A stretch of DNA of 64,000 nt from Arthrobacter echini (GCF_008107445.1 NZ_VSLD01000001.1:899666-963665), one strand, 5' to 3'; positions 43,850 through 52,276 are shown, counted from the stretch's first letter. Numbers and translations are program-made. Notes: generated by a model from the sequence alone, not told the origin.

Positions 43850-44788
43850 GTGCCCGCCCCGGTTCCGCGGTCCAGCAAGACCAGGCGGTCCAGGACCGGC
43901 GGGCTGGCCGGACCGCTCATGGCCTCACCGGCGCTGCTGCTCCTGCTGCTCTTCGTCGCCGTACCCTTCCTCGCCGCGATCGGATTCTCGCTCTACAACG
44001 TCCGGTTGGGAGATCCGCGGGCGCCGACCTTCATGGGGTTCACGCAGTACGCGCGGATCCTCACGGATCCCGACATCTCCCGGCAGTTCCTCCAGGCGCT
44101 GCTGCACAATCTGGTCTTCGCGGCGGTCGTGGTGCCGGTGCAGACGGCTCTCGCACTCTCCCTGGCACTCCTGGTCAAGAAGACCATTCCCGGGGTCGGG
44201 ATCTTCCGGTCCCTGTTCTTCCTCCCCGTCGTCTTCCCGATCGCGCTGGTGGCGATCATCTGGCGCCTGATCCTGGCGCGGGGCGACGACGGCCTGCTCA
44301 ACTCTGCGCTCGGGTTCTTCTCGGGTGGGGCCTTCGCCTCGCAGGACTGGCTGGGATCAGAACTCACCGCCCTGGCCTCAGTGATCGTCCTGTCCATCTG
44401 GCAGGGCTGCGGCTTCCAGATGGTGATCCTGCTCGCGGCGCTGCAGCAGGTGCCGGCTGAACTCTACGAGGCGGCGGAGCTCGATCGCGCCAGTGCCTGG
44501 CAGCGCTTCATCCATGTGACCGTGCCCGGGATCCAGACCACCCTGGTCTTCGTGGCGCTGTACACGATGATTCTCTCCCTGCGGGTCTTCGACCAGATCT
44601 ACGTGCTGGCCAAATCGGGTGGTGGCCTGAACGAGGGGGCCACGCGAACCGTCATGTACGAGGCGGTCACCGCGGCCTTCGATGAGAACAACATCGGACG
44701 GGCCAGCGCCATCTCCGTGGTCTTCTTCGTCATCGTCGTCATCCTGTCCATCATCCAGCGCCGTGCAACCCGCGAGAAGGAGAGCTGA
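43850..44788 (+). CDS. Sugar ABC transporter permease (MalF-type)
   Basis: Permease of about 312 aa from the GTG at 43,850, with six membrane segments and the EAA loop in YEAAELDRASAWQRFIHVTVP. The frame continues upstream without a stop to an ATC at 43,817, preceded at 6 nt by GGAGGAG (43,804-43,810), while the GTG has no ribosome-binding site; translation may therefore begin at ATC, adding 11 residues. It is followed by the second permease after 1 nt. Confidence 0.92.
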   Translation: MPAPVPRSSKTRRSRTGGLAGPLMASPALLLLLLFVAVPFLAAIGFSLYNVRLGDPRAPTFMGFTQYARILTDPDISRQFLQALLHNLVFAAVVVPVQTALALSLALLVKKTIPGVGIFRSLFFLPVVFPIALVAIIWRLILARGDDGLLNSALGFFSGGAFASQDWLGSELTALASVIVLSIWQGCGFQMVILLAALQQVPAELYEAAELDRASAWQRFIHVTVPGIQTTLVFVALYTMILSLRVFDQIYVLAKSGGGLNEGATRTVMYEAVTAAFDENNIGRASAISVVFFVIVVILSIIQRRATREKES

Positions 44789-44789
44789 G

Positions 44790-45659
44790 ATGGCTCACGT
44801 CAGCGCGCCGTCACAGAGGATCAGCCGGCGGGAGCTCGCCTCGAGGGTCCCGCACTACGCGACGCTCCTGATCACCGGACTGCTGTTCCTCGCACCCGTG
44901 GCCTACATGGTCGCGGCCTCCCTCGCTCCGGCCAGGGACACCCTTGCCGGCTTCGCGGTCTTCGATGTGAGGCAGTGGGGGCTGCACAACTACTCGGGTG
45001 TGGCGGCCAGCCTCTCCTCGGACAGCACCGGTCACCTATGGCGCTTCTTCGCAGTTTCGTTCACGGTGACGGTCGCCGTCGTCGGGCTGGGACTGGTGGT
45101 GAACTCGATGGCCGCCTACGCCCTCTCGCGCCTGGCGTGGCGCGGGCGCGGGCTGGCGCTCTTCGCCATCCTGCTGCTGCTGATCGTCCCCTTCGAGGCC
45201 GTCGCAGTCCCCATGTTCTACCTGTACAACGACGCGCGGAACACCCTGTGGATCCAGATCGTGCCCTTCATCGGCAACGCGCTGTCCATCTTCCTCTTCT
45301 ACTCCTTCTTCTCCGGGATCCCGCACAGCATCGACGAGGCGGCGCGGATGGACGGCGCCGGCCCGTGGCGCATCTTCTGGCGCATCATCGTCCCCATGAG
45401 CAAGCCGGCCTACGCTTCGGTGGCCATCCTGACCTTCCTCACGCAGTGGGGCTCCTTCCTGTGGCCCGTGTTGATGATCTCCGATCCCAATCTCAGGCCG
45501 CTGCCCCTGCAGATCAGCGTCTTCGCCGGGCAGCTACCACCGGCCTGGGGGCAGGTCATGGCGTTCGGCGTCCTGCTCGTCCTGCCGGTGATCGTCGTCT
45601 TCCTGATCTTCCAGCGCTGGTTCATCGAAGGGGTGGCGAGTTCTGCCGTCAAGGGCTGA
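44790..45659 (+). CDS. Sugar ABC transporter permease (MalG-type)
   Basis: A 289 aa second permease with six membrane segments and the EAA motif IDEAARMDGAGPWRIFWRIIVPMSKPA. ATG at 44,790 follows the first permease stop by 1 nt, with AAGGAGAG as ribosome-binding site. No ATPase gene is in the cluster, so energy is probably supplied by a shared MsiK/MsmK-type ATPase encoded elsewhere, as known for many actinobacterial sugar importers. Confidence 0.94.
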   Translation: MAHVSAPSQRISRRELASRVPHYATLLITGLLFLAPVAYMVAASLAPARDTLAGFAVFDVRQWGLHNYSGVAASLSSDSTGHLWRFFAVSFTVTVAVVGLGLVVNSMAAYALSRLAWRGRGLALFAILLLLIVPFEAVAVPMFYLYNDARNTLWIQIVPFIGNALSIFLFYSFFSGIPHSIDEAARMDGAGPWRIFWRIIVPMSKPAYASVAILTFLTQWGSFLWPVLMISDPNLRPLPLQISVFAGQLPPAWGQVMAFGVLLVLPVIVVFLIFQRWFIEGVASSAVKG

Positions 45660-45701
45660 TGTCGTCATGTCCTGCCCGCCCCTGATGAGAAAGGACAGAC
45701 C

Positions 45702-46490
45702 GTGGAGGTCGTCATCCTGCCCGACCCCGCCGCCGTCGGTGCCCACGCCGCGGCACTGATCGCCGCGCGCGCCGAGGCGACCCCCGGTCTGGTCCTCGGG
45801 GTCGCCACCGGTTCCTCACCCCGGGAGACCTACCGTGAGCTCGCCAGCCTGCGCGAGGAGTCACCGACCAGATTCGACCACGTGCGCTGCTTCGCGCTCG
45901 ACGAGTACGTCGGCCTGCCGCCGGGGCACCCGGCGAGCTACGCCGTCGTCGTCGCCGAGGAGGTGACCGGTCCCCTGGGGCTCGATCCCGACCACGTGCA
46001 CACCCCGGACGGGGACGCCGCACACATCCTGGAGGCCGGCCCGGCCTACGAGCAGGCGCTGGCCGAAGCCGGAGGGGTGGATCTCCAACTCCTCGGGATC
46101 GGATCCAACGGGCACATCGGCTTCAACGAGCCGACGTCGTCCCTCGCCTCCCGCACACGCATCAAGGCACTGTCCGAGCGGACCCGACAGGACAACGCCA
46201 GATTCTTCGACGACGGCGTCAGTGTGCCCACGCACTGCATCACGCAGGGGCTCGGCACCATCATGGAGGCGCGCGAGATCGTCCTCGTGGCGCAGGGGGA
46301 GGCGAAGGCCGAGGCAGTCGCGGCGGCGATCGAGGGTCCCGTCGCGAGCATGTGCCCGGCCTCGGTGCTCCAGTTCCACCAGCGCGTCACCGTCGTGCTG
46401 GACGAGGCCGCTGCCTCACGGCTGAGCCTGACCGACTACTACCGGTCCGTCGCAGCGGCCATCCCGCTGCTCGGCCCGGACGCGTCGTGA
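45702..46490 (+). CDS. nagB: Glucosamine-6-phosphate deaminase
   Basis: Converts glucosamine 6-phosphate to fructose 6-phosphate and ammonia. A 262 aa NagB-fold enzyme: phosphate-binding GVATGSSP (about 34-41), catalytic FALDEYVGL and GIGSNGHIGFNEP. The Ser in GIGSNGH replaces the more common Asp. GTG at 45,702 with AAAGGA upstream. No nagA (deacetylase) or kinase is in the cluster. Its stop overlaps the GTG of the glycosidase gene (GTGA). Confidence 0.94.
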   Translation: MEVVILPDPAAVGAHAAALIAARAEATPGLVLGVATGSSPRETYRELASLREESPTRFDHVRCFALDEYVGLPPGHPASYAVVVAEEVTGPLGLDPDHVHTPDGDAAHILEAGPAYEQALAEAGGVDLQLLGIGSNGHIGFNEPTSSLASRTRIKALSERTRQDNARFFDDGVSVPTHCITQGLGTIMEAREIVLVAQGEAKAEAVAAAIEGPVASMCPASVLQFHQRVTVVLDEAAASRLSLTDYYRSVAAAIPLLGPDAS

Positions 46491-47443
46491 CGTTCCGCCT
46501 CCCCGACCACTGGGTGTGGGACAGCTGGCTGGCCGACGACGGCGCGCAGTACCACCTGTTCTTCCTGCGCGCGAGCAGGGCACTGATCGATCCGCACCGC
46601 CGCCACTTCCGCGCTTCGATCGGCCATGCGGTCTCCGATGACCTTGAGGAGTGGACCCTCCTACCCGATGCGCTCGTCGCCGCCGATGCACCTGCGTGGG
46701 ACGATCTGGCCACCTGGACCGGGTGCACCGTCCGCGGACCGGATGGCACCTGGCACCTGTTCTATACGGGCGTCAGCCGTGCCGAGAACGGACTGCAGCA
46801 GCGCATCGGTTCCGCCGTCTCGAAGGACCTGATCACCTGGACACGGTCCGAGATGCCCGTCCTCGAGGCCGACCCGCGCTGGTACGAGAAGCTGGGCGAG
46901 GGTACCTGGGCGGACGAGGCATGGCGGGATCCCTTCGTGTTCTTCGACGAGGACTCGCAACTCTGGCAGATGGTGATCTCCGCACGCGGCTGCGAGGGCG
47001 ACCCCGATCAGCGCGCCGTCGTCGGACACGCCGTCAGCGCAGACCTCACGCACTGGTCCGTCCGACCACCGCTGTCCGAGCCGGCCGGCTTCGGCGAGAT
47101 GGAGGTGATCCAGTCGCGGGACGTGGACGACGAGGCGGTCCTCCTGTTCTCCTGCCTCCCCGACCGAGCGCCGGGCATCGACTTCCACACCTCGAGCACC
47201 GGCACCTGGATAGCCCGCGGCCGGAGCCTGGTGGGCCCCTGGGACCTGACCGGCAGCACCAGCTTCTTCGTGCCAGGTATCTACGCCGCACAGCTGTTCC
47301 GCAAGCGCGACGGCGAGTGGGTGGTCTTCGGCTTCCAGAACAGCGTGGACGGCAGATTCGTGGGCGAGATCGCGAGCCCGGTCCCGCTCACGGAGCTGCT
47401 CGCCGGCCGGGCGCTCTTCCCCGCCATCACCTCCAGCCACTGA
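46487..47443 (+). CDS. Five-bladed beta-propeller glycosidase (GH32/43/68 superfamily)
   Basis: A 318 aa cytoplasmic protein without signal peptide. Blade-type repeats (GHAVSDDLEEWT, GSAVSKDLITWT, GHAVSADLTHWS) show the propeller. Candidate catalytic acids are the Asp in VWDSWLADDG, the Asp in AWRDPFVF (the RDP motif of clan GH-J) and a Glu in GEMEVIQS. This mixes features of GH32 and GH68, and I cannot fix the family or substrate. Start GTG overlaps the nagB stop by 4 nt, so it is translated with nagB and probably cleaves the imported sugar. Confidence 0.82.
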   Translation: MTFRLPDHWVWDSWLADDGAQYHLFFLRASRALIDPHRRHFRASIGHAVSDDLEEWTLLPDALVAADAPAWDDLATWTGCTVRGPDGTWHLFYTGVSRAENGLQQRIGSAVSKDLITWTRSEMPVLEADPRWYEKLGEGTWADEAWRDPFVFFDEDSQLWQMVISARGCEGDPDQRAVVGHAVSADLTHWSVRPPLSEPAGFGEMEVIQSRDVDDEAVLLFSCLPDRAPGIDFHTSSTGTWIARGRSLVGPWDLTGSTSFFVPGIYAAQLFRKRDGEWVVFGFQNSVDGRFVGEIASPVPLTELLAGRALFPAITSSH

Positions 47444-47478
47444 CCCGCAGGTATCACCCCATCGAAGGAGAAACAGTA

Positions 47479-48384
47479 ATGTTCAGAAGATTCATCGCCT
47501 CAGGATCCGTAGCCGCACTCATCGCCGCGAGCGCCGTCGTCGGAGCAGGACCCGCGCTCGCGGGTAATGACAAGGGCAAGGACAAGACCACGGAGGTGAC
47601 CGTGATGTCCTTCAATATCCATTACGGAGCCGACGACGACAATGTCTTCGATCTCGAGCGCACCGCATCGGTGATCGAGGATTCGGGAGCCGAGATCATC
47701 GGCCTGCAGGAGGTGGACAACCACTGGGGTGCCCGCAGCGACTTCCTCGACGAGGCCGCGGTACTCGCGGACCGGCTGGACATGCATGTGGTGTACGGCG
47801 CCAATCTGGACGAGCCGCCCCTGCCCGGTGACACGGACAACCGTCAGTACGGCACAGCGATCCTCAGCGAGTACCCGATCCTCTCCTCGGAGAACCACCT
47901 CCTGGAGAACATCGAGTACGCGGAGCGGCCCACCGAGCAGCGCGGCCTGCTCGAGGCGGTGGTGAATGTGCGCGGTAACCACATCGCCTTCTACAGCACG
48001 CACCTGGACTTCCAGCGTGAGGAGCAGCGCGCCTCGCAGGTCCAGGAGATCCTCGAGATCACAGCAACCAGCAAGCGCCCGGCGGTGATCGTCGGAGATC
48101 TCAATGCTGCGCCGGACGCTCCGGAGCTGCAGCCCCTCTTCTCGGTGTTCACCGATACCTTCGCAGCCCTGGGCCAGAACGAGGACTACACCTTCGGCGC
48201 CGATGCCGAAGGACTTCCCGGGAGCGGATCGGTGGAGAACCCCAATCTGCGCATCGACTACATCCTGACCGCGCGGGGAGCCAGGGCCACGTCGGCGAAG
48301 GTCGTGCAGACGACGGCATCCGACCATCTGCCCGTGGTCGCCGAGCTGTCCATCACCAAGACGCCCAATGGCAAGGTGAGGTAG
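47479..48384 (+). CDS. Secreted endonuclease/exonuclease/phosphatase family hydrolase
   Basis: A 301 aa exported EEP-fold enzyme: signal peptide 1-28 (AxA near GPALA), then all catalytic motifs intact: MSFNIHYG, GLQEVD, STHLDF, VGDLNAAPD, RIDYIL and ASDHLPV. Family members cleave phosphodiesters in nucleic acids, sphingomyelin or phosphoinositides; substrate not determined. ATG at 47,479 with AAGGAG upstream, 35 nt after the glycosidase, so it is likely part of the dre-controlled operon. A strong terminator ends the unit. Confidence 0.9.
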   Translation: MFRRFIASGSVAALIAASAVVGAGPALAGNDKGKDKTTEVTVMSFNIHYGADDDNVFDLERTASVIEDSGAEIIGLQEVDNHWGARSDFLDEAAVLADRLDMHVVYGANLDEPPLPGDTDNRQYGTAILSEYPILSSENHLLENIEYAERPTEQRGLLEAVVNVRGNHIAFYSTHLDFQREEQRASQVQEILEITATSKRPAVIVGDLNAAPDAPELQPLFSVFTDTFAALGQNEDYTFGADAEGLPGSGSVENPNLRIDYILTARGARATSAKVVQTTASDHLPVVAELSITKTPNGKVR

Positions 48385-48406
48385 CCGCGCCCCGAGGTCC
48401 ACAGCA

Positions 48407-48449
48407 GGGGTGGGCGCTGTCGGCGCCGTGTGCCGGCAGCGCCCACCCC
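48407..48449 (+). terminator. Terminator of the sugar operon
   Basis: An 18-bp stem (48,407-48,424 with 48,432-48,449, one G-U pair) and a 7-nt loop, 22 nt after the EEP stop. The rest of the gap to 48,665 shows nothing I can name. Confidence 0.8.
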
Positions 48450-48665
48450 AACCTCGATTTCCGTCGCCGTTGCCTTACGGTGCGCCTTTCCCGACCGACA
48501 GGATCCAGTGGGGCCGCGGATCGTGCCGGCCCGTTCCCTTCGGCAGGAAACGGATGTACCAGTGGACAGTACGCCAGCGACCCGCGGAGGGCACGACCTC
48601 AACATCGGCGGTCCTGCCGCTGAATCCGCGCTGCATCCCTTCATATCGATCGCCTCAGGATCATC

Positions 48666-50474
48666 ATGACGCTGACCGCCGACTACGAGCAGCTCTTCGA
48701 GCGGGCGCCATGCAGCTATCTCGTCACGGATGAGAGTTGGATCGTCACGGCCGTCAACGGCACCTTCCTGGAATGGACGGGATATACCTGCGACGACGTC
48801 GTCGGGGTCCCGCTTCCCCGCCTGATGTCGGCGGACGACCGCCTCGTGCATGCGTCGCGCGACGTCCCTCGGATGCAGCTCACCGGAGCCGTGTCAGAGG
48901 TGTCGGTCGAGATCGTCGACGCGCACGGGCAGCGCAGGGCCGCGCTGCTCACGGCCGTCCGCTCGGTCCAGGAGGACGGCAGCACGGAGTTCCGCGTGAT
49001 CATCTTCAGCGCACACGAACGCCACCAGTACGAACTGGACCTCGTCGCGGCCCGCAGGAGCGCCGAGGAGTCCGAGGCACGAAGCATCCGCGCCGAGGCC
49101 GGACTCCAGTACCTCGCCCTGCACGATTCGCTCACGAGCCTGCCGAACCGGCCGGGACTCGCAGCGATCCTCGAGCGGGAACTCGCGGACCGACAGCCCG
49201 ACGTCACGATCGCCCTCCTCTTCGTGGACCTCGACCACTTCAAGTCCGTCAACGACAGCCTCGGTCACAATGCCGGGGACGAGCTCCTCACCATCGTGGC
49301 GCAGCGGCTCTCCTCGAGCGTGCGCGGCACCGGCACCGTGGCGCGGCTGGCCGGTGACGAATTCATCGTCGTCGAGCACGTGCGTTCCGCGACCGATGCG
49401 ACGGTGCTGGCGGAGCGGCTGCTCGAAATGGTGAACAGGTCCATGGTGATCGAGGGGCTGGAGGTAGTGTGTTCCGCCAGCATCGGGATCGCGCTCGCCG
49501 ACGACGAGACCGCCGATCCGGAGCGCCTGCTGCGCTGGGCCGATATCGCCATGTACCGTGCGAAGGCACGCGGCCGCAACACCTGGGAGGTCCATGATCC
49601 CTCCGAGGCGGATCCGGCGGTGAACCGCATGCGCCTGCTCGGGGAGCTCCGGCACGGCATCGAGGACGGACAGCTGCGCGTCCACTACCAGCCCCGGATG
49701 AACATCGCCACGAACATCGCCATCGGCGTGGAAGCCCTGGTGCGCTGGGAACACCCCACGCGCGGTCTCCTGCAGCCCGGCGACTTCATCGACCTGGCGG
49801 AGGAGTCCGGCCTGATCCGCGGGCTCGGCGCCTGGGTCCTGGACGAGGCCGTCCAGCAGGGTGCGCAGTGGAACCGCGCGAGCTCGGGGCAGGCGCCGGT
49901 GGGCATGGCCGTCAATCTTTCCCCCCGGCAGCTCGTGGACCCGCAGCTCACCGGTATCGTCCAGGCCGCACTCGCCCGGCACAGCTTCGATCCGAGCCTG
50001 CTGATCCTGGAGATCACCGAGACGGCGCTCATGGAGAATCCCGAGATGGCGCTGAAGGTACTCACCGCGCTCAAGGCACTCGGCGTAGGACTGGCCATCG
50101 ACGACTTCGGTACGGGCTACGCCAGCCTCACGTACCTCAAGCACTTCCCCATCGACGAGCTCAAGATCGACCGGTCGTTCGTCAGCGGACTCGGCGCCGG
50201 CAACGGGGACTACGCGATCGTTTCGAGCTGCATCCAACTGGCGCATGCCGTGGGTATCAGGGCTGTCGCCGAGGGCGTCGAGACGGACTATCAGCGCTCC
50301 ACGCTGCTCACCATGGGCTGCGATCTGGCGCAGGGCTTCCACTACAGCCGGCCGCTGGCGCCCGACCTCCTGGCGGACTGGATCACGGCCCGGCCTCCGA
50401 TGAGCCCGGAGATCGCGGTGGAGCTGATCGCTCCGGAGCCCGACGACGACATCGAGGCGCTCGCCGTCGTCTGA
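48666..50474 (+). CDS. PAS-GGDEF-EAL cyclic di-GMP protein
   Basis: A 602 aa cytoplasmic signalling protein: PAS (about 5-120), a short coiled linker, GGDEF (about 150-315) and EAL (about 325-575). The cyclase motif reads AGDEF (about residue 230), one change from GGDEF, which some active cyclases tolerate. The EAL domain keeps EALVRW, NLSPRQL, EITETAL, DDFGTGYASL, KIDRSFV and AEGVET, so phosphodiesterase activity is expected. No transmembrane segment. ATG at 48,666. Confidence 0.93.
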   Translation: MTLTADYEQLFERAPCSYLVTDESWIVTAVNGTFLEWTGYTCDDVVGVPLPRLMSADDRLVHASRDVPRMQLTGAVSEVSVEIVDAHGQRRAALLTAVRSVQEDGSTEFRVIIFSAHERHQYELDLVAARRSAEESEARSIRAEAGLQYLALHDSLTSLPNRPGLAAILERELADRQPDVTIALLFVDLDHFKSVNDSLGHNAGDELLTIVAQRLSSSVRGTGTVARLAGDEFIVVEHVRSATDATVLAERLLEMVNRSMVIEGLEVVCSASIGIALADDETADPERLLRWADIAMYRAKARGRNTWEVHDPSEADPAVNRMRLLGELRHGIEDGQLRVHYQPRMNIATNIAIGVEALVRWEHPTRGLLQPGDFIDLAEESGLIRGLGAWVLDEAVQQGAQWNRASSGQAPVGMAVNLSPRQLVDPQLTGIVQAALARHSFDPSLLILEITETALMENPEMALKVLTALKALGVGLAIDDFGTGYASLTYLKHFPIDELKIDRSFVSGLGAGNGDYAIVSSCIQLAHAVGIRAVAEGVETDYQRSTLLTMGCDLAQGFHYSRPLAPDLLADWITARPPMSPEIAVELIAPEPDDDIEALAVV

Positions 50475-50491
50475 TACGCCGTCGCCCGATA

Positions 50492-50509
50492 CCAAGCCTG
50501 CTGATGATG
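50492..50509 (+). promoter_or_regulatory. Degenerate AAGC[A/C]TGCT motif upstream of small acidic gene
   Basis: CCAAGCCTGCTGATGATG, alignable over its whole length with the motif upstream of glsB (19,824-19,840), 96 nt before the ATG at 50,605, the same distance as at glsB. Confidence 0.35.
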
Positions 50510-50604
50510 CGCGTAGGGTGACATCACGACGAACCATCATGGCGCTGACCGTCACCATGGTCGGCGTCGGACCCACCAGGCAGAATCCAGCGGAAGGACG
50601 CCCC

Positions 50605-50760
50605 ATGAGTACCCATGACGAGCAGCCCCAGCACGACGAGTCGGCCGACGAAGAGCTGTCCGAGTCCCTCGAGGGCCACGAGGCCCTCTCCGAGGACGGT
50701 GACGCACCCTCACCTCTCGAGGAGGACGGCAACAGCCCGGTCCGGACCGACAATAGCTGA
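50605..50760 (+). CDS. Small acidic hypothetical protein
   Basis: A 51 aa protein made mostly of Glu, Asp, Ser, Pro and His, certainly disordered. The ATG at 50,605 has GGAAGGA upstream and a terminator follows the stop, both of which support a real gene. Function unknown; the upstream motif shared with stress genes suggests stress expression. Confidence 0.6.
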   Translation: MSTHDEQPQHDESADEELSESLEGHEALSEDGDAPSPLEEDGNSPVRTDNS

Positions 50761-50776
50761 CCGATCGCGTTTCACG

Positions 50777-50806
50777 AAGGGGCGTCCGCCGGTGCGGGCG
50801 CCTCTT
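50777..50806 (+). terminator. Terminator after small acidic gene
   Basis: A 13-bp stem AAGGGGCGTCCGC / GCGGGCGCCTCTT (two G-U pairs), tetraloop CGGT, followed by more T. Confidence 0.7.
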
Positions 50807-50820
50807 TTCGTCCGAGGTCG

Positions 50821-50931
50821 CTAGTACTCCCGCGAGGACAGCACGCAGAACTCGTTGCCGTCGGGATCGAGACACGGGTTGTCCGTCGCGGCTGGCTCTG
50901 GTATGCGGGATGCGATGAGCGTAAAATTCGG
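50821..50931 (-). pseudogene. C-terminal remnant of a VOC (glyoxalase-like) gene
   Basis: Minus-strand frame of 36 codons ending in a stop at 50,821 whose last part reads PCLDPDGNEFCVLSSREY, the typical C-terminal strand of vicinal-oxygen-chelate proteins with its metal-ligand region. The frame closes upstream at an in-frame TAG (50,932-50,934), and no start or N-terminal domain is present; the cupin gene on the other strand begins there. Best read as a decayed gene cut off by rearrangement. Confidence 0.6.
50922..50927 (+). promoter_or_regulatory. -10 hexamer of leaderless cupin promoter
   Basis: TAAAAT, then 6 nt, then the ATG at 50,934; no ribosome-binding site. Confidence 0.55.
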
Positions 50932-50933
50932 CT

Positions 50934-51281
50934 ATGGCACAGGACCCAGTCCAGACGAACCCGGAAAATTACCGTGTCGCCTTCGAGAACGACCGTGTGC
51001 GGGTCCTCGAGTACACGGACCGGCCGGGGTATACGAGCATCGAGCATCATCACCCCGACAGCGTCATGATCACTGCCAGTGCGTTCCGCCGCCGCCTCCA
51101 TGCGCAGGGGACCAGCATCGACGTCGACCTCCCGGCTGGGGTGGCCCGCTGGTTGCCGGCGCAGGACCACTGCGGCGAGAACACCGGGACGACCGACACC
51201 CACACCTTCTTCGTCGAGCTGAAGGAGACTGCCCCTGCATCCACCGAAGTCCCGGCGTATCTGGGACCGGTCGCGCTCTAG
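50934..51281 (+). CDS. Small cupin-fold protein
   Basis: A 115 aa single-domain cupin. The first cupin motif is represented by GYTSIEHHHPDSVMI, with a His cluster that could bind metal, and the second half by ENTGTTDTHTFFVEL. No catalytic assignment is possible. Leaderless start. It sits directly against the VOC remnant on the other strand. Confidence 0.82.
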   Translation: MAQDPVQTNPENYRVAFENDRVRVLEYTDRPGYTSIEHHHPDSVMITASAFRRRLHAQGTSIDVDLPAGVARWLPAQDHCGENTGTTDTHTFFVELKETAPASTEVPAYLGPVAL

Positions 51282-51389
51282 GACCAACTCGTCACGTCCA
51301 GCCGGGGCTGTGGGTGACCAGCCGGGGCGCAGGTGACCTGCCGGAGCGGCGGCAGGTGGGGTTGATGCGGGCGTCGCCGGGAATAATGT

Positions 51390-52208
51390 TCAGCGAGCGA
51401 AGATGTCGTCGAGTGTGACGGTGATGAGCCCTCGATCGGTGATGAGTTGTCTTAGTTGTCCGAAGACCTGCGTCACGGCAGGAAAATTCAGGTGACCGAT
51501 GATGATGTGGGCCGGCAGGAACCATTCGGTGGCGAGGTCGATGATCTGTTGTTCGGAGCGCGGACTGGAATCTGCCAGGGAGCCGTACCACATGACCGGT
51601 GAGGTGTAGCCGATCGAGGCGGCAGCCGCATCGGTTCGTGCGTCGCGGTATCCGAACGGGGGCCGGTAGTAGGGGCGGGGATCCACGCCGAAGGTGCTGA
51701 CGATGAAGTCGTGATTCCGTTGCAACTCGGAGACGATGCCCGTGTCGCTGAGGCTGGTGAGGTCCGCGTGGGACCAGGTGTGGTTGCCGAGCTGGATCTG
51801 GCCGGACGTCACCAGCGGTTGCAGGAGTGCGGCGTGTTCCGACCATCCGGGGTAGGAGCCGTTGAGGAAGAAGGTCAGGCGTGTGCCGCTCGTGCGGGCG
51901 AAGTCGACGTATCGGCGGATGACGTCGCTGTCGGAACCGTCGTCGACCGTCCACGCCAGCATCGGGCCAGGCGACGGAAGGCCGGTGATCACCCCTGGAG
52001 GCAGTGGTACCCGGGTCACTGCCGGTGGGGTGCCGGCGACGCCCGTGGGCGCGGTCGGCGATGGGATAGGAGATGAGGGTGAAGGTGCGAAGGGCCGCGC
52101 ACCTGATCCGGTCGGTCCCGCCGACGGAGTGGTGGGCTGTGTGCAGGCCGCAACTCCGAAGCCCAGGCCGCCGGCGATGAGTGCACTCATGAATGTGCGG
52201 CGCTCCAC
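51390..52208 (-). CDS. Polysaccharide deacetylase lipoprotein
   Basis: A 272 aa exported NodB-fold protein. The signal peptide ends in GVAAC (lipid-modified Cys at about residue 21) and is followed by a Pro/Thr/Ser-rich linker to about residue 75. NodB motifs: WTVDDGSD (catalytic and metal Asp), GNHTWSH (metal His pair) and RPPFGYRD. Expected to deacetylate GlcNAc polymers at the cell surface. Start is GTG at 52,208 with AAAGGA upstream. Convergent with the cupin gene. Confidence 0.88.
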   Translation of the reverse strand: MERRTFMSALIAGGLGFGVAACTQPTTPSAGPTGSGARPFAPSPSSPIPSPTAPTGVAGTPPAVTRVPLPPGVITGLPSPGPMLAWTVDDGSDSDVIRRYVDFARTSGTRLTFFLNGSYPGWSEHAALLQPLVTSGQIQLGNHTWSHADLTSLSDTGIVSELQRNHDFIVSTFGVDPRPYYRPPFGYRDARTDAAAASIGYTSPVMWYGSLADSSPRSEQQIIDLATEWFLPAHIIIGHLNFPAVTQVFGQLRQLITDRGLITVTLDDIFAR

Positions 52209-52276
52209 ACAGATCCTTTCCCGAGGAAACCGATCGTAGCCGAGTGGAGTCCCGGACAGAAGCCCACCCCGTGCGC

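Noticed and set aside
46651..47478. Long frame upstream of the EEP gene in the sugar operon
   Set aside because: It is out of frame with the propeller glycosidase, which covers the same bases; the EEP signal peptide begins at 47,479.
51298..51328. CCAGCCGGGGC occurring twice, 20 bp apart
   Set aside because: Only two short G+C-rich copies near a gene end; no dyad, no mobile-element features, plausible by chance.
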